Virus record (IMG/VR): IMGVR_UViG_3300017752_000173
Coordinates: 1-23,469 of that record
DNA length: 23,469 nt
Origin: a virus
Direction: 5' to 3' (one strand)
Made by a program: the position numbers and the translations under genes. Under the pieces are notes generated by a model that had not been told where the DNA came from, searched no databases, and was given only the letters and a program-made list of their open reading frames with translations. Positions 13,674 to 22,600 of the stretch are shown piece by piece (positions within the stretch are counted from its first letter, which is position 1; each line of letters starts with the position of its first letter).

Positions 13674-16600
13674 TTAATCCTGCAGTGCTAATGAGAATGG
13701 TGTTACAAGTGAGAATAACGATTTAGAGAATGTTCTACCCTCTAATGTACCAGAAGCTTGTTTAATAACAAGACCTCCACCAATTCTAAAGTCACCAAGT
13801 TCGTTACCAGAAGTAAAGAATACTCTACCTCCACCAATTTCAGTAATTTCCTTATCAGGATCAGGTACACCATCACCACCTTGGTTAGGAGGTAATGCTT
13901 TATAAGTTACACCAGCACCAGCGTAAGAGAAATCATGTCCAGTTGTAATAATTAAAGAACCAAACTCTTCAACAGGCGCTTGTCTAGCAGCGAATTGGAA
14001 TTGAGTTCTTAAATATCTATTAGTTTCTGCAGTTTCTTTCTTTTGTTCGTTAATAACAACAGCTGCACTTCCATACACTCCATTGTAATACGATTCAGCC
14101 GCTCTGATACTTCTCTCATTACCACCATAGATGATATCAGTTGCGATAGCATCTAAAATAAATCCAGTATCTCTATAACATTTTTCTTCATTGTAATCAA
14201 AAGTAGGGAATGCCGCATTTGTGTACGATATTGCCTTACCTTGTAATACTTTTTTCTCCGCTCTAAGTGCATTAGCTCCATTTTTATTTAATAAGAATGG
14301 GAATACTAATTGTTGTTGTTTGATTATCTTTTCAGCCAACCCTTTTGAGAAATCAATACCATCAGTTGTTTGTGGTTTTTGTTCCGTAGTTGCGATTGAA
14401 GGAATATAGTAGTAGAATGTACCTGCTTGTACTGCTCTAGCATTACCACCATATGTTAAATCAGTTGCTACTGCATCTATGATGTATCCTAAATCTCTAC
14501 TACAACTAACTTCGTTGTATTCAAACTCACTCCAAGACGAACTTAGATAAGCGATTGTTTCTTTTTGTATAAATGTTGTGTTATCTCTTAATAACTGAAC
14601 ACCATTTTTAATTTCAGCTGATGGATTTATGTATTCTAAGTTTTGAACTACATTTTGTGAAGTTCCATTAGCAAATCTAATTCCATCAATTGTTGGGTCT
14701 AACTGATTAGCTTCTGATGGAGTACCACCCTTAGTTGCTCTTGATGGGTATCTCCAATAGTATAATCCAGCTACTCTACTTCTTTCATTTCCACCGTAAA
14801 CTAAATCAGTTACAGCTGCATCAATTATATATCCAGTATCTCTTCTACATTTATCTTCGTTGTAAGTTACATTACTCCAAGAAGATGATATAAATTCGAT
14901 AGTTTCATTTTGTACGAAACTTCTATTGTTTCTTAGTAATTCAGCCGATGCAGATACTTCAGATGTTGGTGAAACGAATATTGTATTTTCTAATACTTTT
15001 TCAGCCAATCTAGCAGAGTAGTTAATTCCATCAATTGTTTGATTTAATTGTCCGTTTGGATTAGTTTGGTAATTAACAGTTGCATCTGATGGGTATAAGT
15101 AATAGTACTCACCATTTACTCTACCTCTTTCATTTCCACCATATAAGAAATCCGTTGCTACACCATTTAAGATATATCCAGTATCTCTCTTACATTTATC
15201 TTCATTGTAATCAAATGTACTCCAAGAAGATGAGATGTAAGCGATTACTTCATTCTGAATAAATTCTTTATTATCTAAAAGAACTTTATTTCCAGCTAAT
15301 CTCTCAGCCGATGCCGTTACGAATATTTCGTTTTGTACTAATTTACTTGCCACATCACCCGCGTACTTAATACCCGTTGTAGTTGGTTCTAATTGAGTTG
15401 ATGTTGCTGATGAAGGATATTTGTAGTAGTATTCTCCTGCAATCTTACTTCTTTGGTTACCACCATAAAGTAAATCAGTAGATACTGCATCTAAAATATG
15501 TCCAACATCTCTCATACAAGTTGCTTCTACATAATCAAACCCTTCCCAAGAAGAACTTAGGTAAGAAATTGATTCAGATTGAATAAACTCTCTATTATTT
15601 CTAATTAATTCAACTGATGCTGATATTTGAGCTGATGGGAAATCAAATGTTACACCTTTAACGATTTGTTCAGTTAATTGTGATGCGTAATTGATACCAT
15701 CAATAGTTTGTTGAGCTTGAGAACCAGTTCCATTAGCTTCAGATGGGAATTGATAGTAGAACTTAGCGTTTACTACTGATTGAGATACGATTCCATATCT
15801 TAAATCTTCTGCTACACCATTTACAATAAATCCAACATCTCTTCTACACTTAACATCATCATAATCAAATCCTATCCACGAAGAAGAAATATATTCTACA
15901 ACTTCATTTTGTATAAATGGTACACTTTCAGTAATCAATCCATATGTAGTTAGAATATCAGAACCAGTTAATAATGAACCATATTCAAATGCAGGTTGAA
16001 CAACACTTACTGAATTTTGCTCAGTTCTAACAAATGTGTGAACTGATTGTGGTAAATGTTTAATTGCTCCATTTGATGCTGATACGAATGTGTGAACTGA
16101 TTGAGGTAGATGTTTTACAGCGTTTGTTGATGCAGATACAAATGTGTGTACCGAACCAGAAGCACTTCCACCATCTCCTACATTTATTGTAAATGTACCA
16201 GTTTGTCTTTCTAATCCATCATTTGTAGCCGATACAAATGTATGTGTGTTTGTATATGAGGAAGAACCTATGTTTATATCAAACGTATTTGTAGTTACAT
16301 TAGAAATTTCTAACCATCTTCCATTTGGATAATCTATTCCAGCTCTTGGATATGATTTTTCAACAGTATCACCATCCAATACACAAGTATAAGTTAGAGA
16401 ATTATTATCTAATTTGATATAATCACCATTACTAAAATTATGATTAGCTATTGTTATAGTAACATCACCAGTTGATGCGTTATAAGGAGCATCAGTTACA
16501 GTATGTGATGTAGTTCCAACTGAAGTAATAACTATTGATTGTTCAGCGTATGGGTCAGAACCACTTCTTGGATAAGAATGAACAGATGTATCACCATCTT

Positions 16601-19600
16601 GGTCACAAGTAAATGCGAATGATTCATTTTCTAATACTACACTTCTACCAACACCTATACCATGCTGTCCAACAGTTACAATCATATCACCACTTAATGC
16701 GTTGTAATCAACATCCGATGGTGTAAAGAATTTATTTGGACCCGAAATACCAACATTTACAGTCATTGTAGTATCAGTAATATCCGTTATCTTCATTGAA
16801 CGTCCAGCGAATGGGTCAATACCAACTCTTGGATATGATTTAACTGATTGATTATTATCCATATCACAAGTGAAAGCAAATGATTCAATATCTAAAATGA
16901 TACCTTCACCAATACTTAAACTATGACTTTCAACAGTCATTACGAATTCACCCGTTGCTGGGTCATAAGATGCAGTTGTTGGATTAAATTCTACATTAGG
17001 TCCAGACGCTCCTACGTTAACAGTTATAGTATTATTGGTTTTTGAAAGAATTTCTAATTCATTATTGTAAGCAGGTTGTCCAACTGAAGGTAATTTATCT
17101 TCAGTTTTGTTGTTATCCATATCACAAGTAAATGTGAACGATTCAGGTGATAAGTATATACCCTCACCCTCAGTATAAGAATGACTTTCAATTGTTAATA
17201 CAAACTCACCATTTGATGGGTCATAAGTTGCGTTAGTTGGAGTTGAATCTGCTTTTCCATTAGCTATTGCATCTGATACAATTGCGAATGAAGATGAAAT
17301 TGTGTTAAAAATAGTAACATCAGTTATACTACTACCAGTTGCTGGTGAGAATGAAGTTACTTTAATTCCATTATCAGTATTCAAACTTCCTGTTTGAACA
17401 AATAATGTTTCTTTGTTAACTAATTTTTCAATTAAATCTTTAGTATAGATTAATGCATCAGTAGTTTCATCTAATTGATTACCAGTTGCTTCAGATGGGA
17501 ATCTATAATAGAATTCACCAGCAGTTAATGCTCTTTGGTTTCCACCATATCTTAAATCAGTAGCAACAGCATCAATTATGAATCCAGTATCTCTACTACA
17601 ACTTAATTCATTGTATTCAAAGTTTGGATATTTAGCGTTTACGAATGCTACAGTTTCAGCTTGTAAGAATTCTCTATTTTCTCTAATTGTATCATAAACA
17701 AATTCAACTTCATTTGATGCAGTTTGGAAAACAGCTCCACTTACTATTTCAGTTACTATATTTTGTACATAATCAATAGCAGTTACAGTTGGGTCTTTTT
17801 GTCTATTTTCATTTGGTACACCACCACTAATAGCTGCTGATGGGAATCTGTAATAATAATCTCCAGCATTCACACTTCTTTCATTTCCACCATATAATAA
17901 ATCAGTAGAAACTGCATCTATAATATGAGTAATATCTCTTTTACAAGTTATTTCATTATAAGTAAATCCATCCCACGAAGATGATAAGAATTCAATTGTT
18001 TCATTTTGAATAAATTCTCTATTATTTCTAATCAATTCATAAGAACCACTAACTACTGCGGATGCAGTTTGGAACGTATATCCTCTTACAATACTTTCTG
18101 CTAATCTACCAGCATAATTAATACCATCTAAAGTTTGTTGTAATTGTGCACCTTGTGCCTGAGATGGGAAATCATAGTAGAATTTACCATTGAATATAGA
18201 TGCAGAATTTGCGTTATACAACATATCTTCAGCTGCCCCACTTATAATTCCTCCTATATCTCTACTACACTTACTTTCATCATATGATGCAGTTGACCAA
18301 GAAGATGATAAATAAGCAATTGATTCACTTTGAATAAATCCAATATTTTCTTTTAATAAGTTATATGCTGCAATTGTTGTTGGTGATTCTGATGGAGCTC
18401 CATACTCAACAACAGTTGGTAATGAACCAGTTCCATTTTTAACAATATTAGTTACAATTGCAATTGATGATGAAATTAATCTTTGTTGTAATCTATCTCC
18501 AAATGATTCAGATGTAAATTGAACTGCGTCAGTAACTTTAATTAAGTTATCAACATCAGAGTTATTTTTAACAACGTTTGGTTTAACACCCAATCCATTT
18601 TGTAATATATTTTCAATTATACCAACTGATGTATTTACTTTATTAATTTCAATTGATGAACCTACAATAGAAGAAGTAAACTGATTTGCTGAAGTTACTT
18701 TAATATTGTTTTCAGCATTAGTTACTAATTTTGGTAAAATACTTATTGAGTTATTTTCAGTTCTAACAAAAGTATGACCTGCCTGAGGTAAATGTTTAAC
18801 TGCTCCTTTAGATGCAGATACAAATGTATGTAATGATTGAGGTTCATGTTTAACAGCGTTTGCTGAAGCTGATACGAATGTATGTAATGAACCTGAAGCG
18901 CTTCCACCATCACCTACATTTATTGTAAATGTACCAGTTTGTCTCTCAATACCATTTGCTGCAGCTGATATAAATTTGTGTTCTCCTATATATGATGATG
19001 CACCAATATTAATATTAAATGTATTCGTAGTTACATTAGAAATTTCTAGCCATCTTCCAGATGGGTAATCATAACCAGGTCTTGGATATGATTTAGTAGT
19101 TGTATTATCATCTAATACACAAGTATAAGTTAATGCGTTATCAGCAACTTTAACATAATCACCATTACTAAATCCGTGATTGGCGATTGTTAGTGTTACT
19201 ACACCTGTTACTGAGTTGTATGGAGCGTTTGTTGGAGTATGCGATGTTGTACCTACCGAAGTAATCACAATTGATTGTTCAGCGTATGGGTCAGAACCAC
19301 TTCTTGGATAAGAGTGAGTTGTAGCATCTCCATCTTGGTCACAAGTGAACGCAAAAGATTCATTTTCTAATACTACACTTCTTCCTACTCCTAAACCAAA
19401 TGATTCAGTAACAGTTAGAGTCATATCACCACTTAAAGCATCATACGATGCAGTAGTTGGTGTAAAGTATTTATTAGGACCTGATATACCTACATTTACC
19501 GTCATTGTATTTGAAGTTACCGAAGTAAGTTTCATTGAACGTCCAGCGAATGGGTCAATTCCAAATCTAGGATAAGATTTAGTTGATTGGTTGTTATCCA

Positions 19601-22600
19601 TATCACAAGTAAATGCAAATGAACCAGTACTTAATACTATACCTTCTCCAACACTTAATGTGTGAGTTCCAGTTGTAATTACGAAATCACCATTAGCAGG
19701 GTCATAAGTTGCATTAGTTGGAGTCCATTCAATATCAGGATCCGATGCTCCTACATTTACAGTTATAGTATCAGTAGTTTTTGCTGTTATCTCTAATTTA
19801 TTAGTATAAGCAGGTTGTCCAACTGAAGGTAATTTGTGTTCAGTTCTGTTCCCATCCATCGTACAAGTAAATGTAAACGATTCTGGTCTTATATAAATTT
19901 CATCTCCAATATCCAAAGTATGATTTGGAATAGTAACTACAAAGTTTCCATTTGATGGGTCATAAGTTGCTGTTGTTGGAGTAAATGAACCTGTACCATT
20001 TTCTATGATATTAATAATTTCTCCAAATGATGAACTTACAATACCAAATTCAGTATCAGTTACATAAGTACCACTAGCAGTTACATAAGAACCAGTTGTT
20101 AGTTGTTGTGGAGTATCTAATGTATCATCAAACCACTTAGCTAATGCAAATGGTGTATCATCGGTTCCGAATCTAATAATATCATTAATAAACCCTACAC
20201 TACGAGTTACAAATGCTGATTCAACTTCACTACCACTTAGTGAAGAAGTAAATTGAGATGTATCATTAATTTTAATTAATCCTTCAATATTTTCAGTTAA
20301 TATAGGTAAAGTACTTACTGAATCTCGTTGAGTTCTAATAAATGTATGAGCTGATTGAGGTAAATGTTTCAATGCCCCATTGGAAGCTGATACAAAAGTA
20401 TGAACTGATTGAGGTTCATGTTTAACTGCTCTATTGGATGCTGATACGAATGTATGTAATGAACCAGAAGCACTTCCACCATCTCCTACATTAATTGTAA
20501 ACGTTCCATCTTGTCTCTTCAATCCATTAGTAGTTGCTGATACAAATGTATGTGAACCTACATATGGTGAAGAACCTATATTGATATCAAATGTGTTAGT
20601 TGTTACATTTGAAATTTCTAACCATCTTCCACTTGGATAATCGTAATTAGGTCTTGGGTAAGATTTTGTAGTTATATTTTTATCTAATACACAAGTATAA
20701 GTTAGAGAATTATCATCTAATTTTATGTAATCTCCATTATTGAAATTGTGGTTAGCTATTGTAATAGTTACATCACCAGTTGCAGAATCATATGGTGCAT
20801 CGGTTACACTATGAGAAGTAGTTCCAACTGAAGTAATTTTTATTGATTGCTCAGCGTATGGGTCAGAACCACTTCTTGGATAAGAATGAGTAGTTACGTT
20901 ACTATCCATATCACAAGTGAATGCAAATGATTCGTTTTCTAACACCACACTTCTACCAACACCCAATCCGAATGATTCAGTAACAGTTAGAGTCATATCT
21001 CCACTTAGAGAATTGTAAGAAGCAGATACAGGTGTGAAATATTTATTCGGACCTGATACTCCTACATTAAATGTCATTGTAGTATCAGTTACAGCCGTAA
21101 GAGGAAGTGAACGTACTGAATACGGGTCAATACCAACTCTTGGGTAGGATTTAACTGATTGGTCGTTATCCATATCACAAGTAAATGCGAATGATTCAGG
21201 TGACATTACTACACCTTCACCAATACTTAAACTATGACTTGCTACAGTTACAACAAATTCCCCAGTTGCTGGGTCATAAGATGCAGTTGATGGATTGTAT
21301 TCTACATTTGGACCCGATTTACCAACGTTTACAGTTATAGTATCTGATGTTGTTGATTTAATTGTTAATCTATTATCATAAGCAGGTTGTCCAATTGATG
21401 GAAGTTTGTGCTCAGTTCTATTTCCATCCATATCACAAGTGAATACAAATGATTCAGGTTTTAGATAGATACTATCACCACTATGTAAATTATGTTTAGG
21501 TACAGTCATTAAGAAATCACCATTAGCAGGGTCATAAGTTGCTGTTTTAGGTGTGAATGATTCAATACCTGTTTTTATAATTCCAGTTACAATATCATAT
21601 GATTCACTAACTTCAGTTTGATATGAACCACTCAATGCAATTGATGAAGATACTGAATTAAATGATGTTACTTTTATATTTCCATCACTATTAGAAACTT
21701 TAGATGGAGTTTTAGTTATTAATTGAGATAAAACACTTATTGAGTTATTTTGAGTTCTAACAAAAGTATGACCTGCCTGAGGTAGGTGTTTTACTGCTCC
21801 ATTAGAAGCTGATACAAAAGTATGAACTGATTGTGGTAAATGTTTTACAGCGTTTATTGATGCTGATACAAATGTATGTATTGAGCCACTTGCACTTCCA
21901 CCATCTCCAACGTTTATTGTAAATGTTCCAGTTTGTCTTTCTAAACCATTTGTTGTAGCTGATACAAAAGTATGAGCTGATGCGTAAGATGATGAACCAA
22001 TGTTAATATCGAAAGTATTAGTTGTTACATTAGAAATTTCTAACCATCTTCCAGATGGGTAATCATAACCAGGTCTTGGATATGATTTCTCAACACTATT
22101 ACCATCTAATATACAAGTATAGGTTAGAGAATTATCAGAAAGTTTGATATAATCTCCATTACTAAATCCATGTCCTGTGATTGTTATAGTAACATCACCA
22201 GTAGATGCATCATAAGGTGCATTAGTTATAGTATGGGATGTAGTTCCAACTGAATTTATTACAATTGATTGTTCCGCATATGGGTCTGAACCTAATCTTG
22301 GGTAAGAGTGAACAGATGTATCACCATCTTGGTCACAAGTGAAAGCAAAAGATTCGTTTTCTAATACTACACTTCTTCCTACTCCTAATCCGTGCTGTCC
22401 AACAGTTACAACCATATCACCACTCAATGCGTTGTAATCAACATCAGTTGGTGTAAATAATTTATTCGGAGCCGATACTCCAACATTAACAGTCATTGTT
22501 GTATCAGTAACATCAGTTATAATCATTGAACGACCTGCAAATGGGTCTATTCCAAATCGAGGGTAAGATTTAACAGATTGGTTATTGTCCATATCACAAG

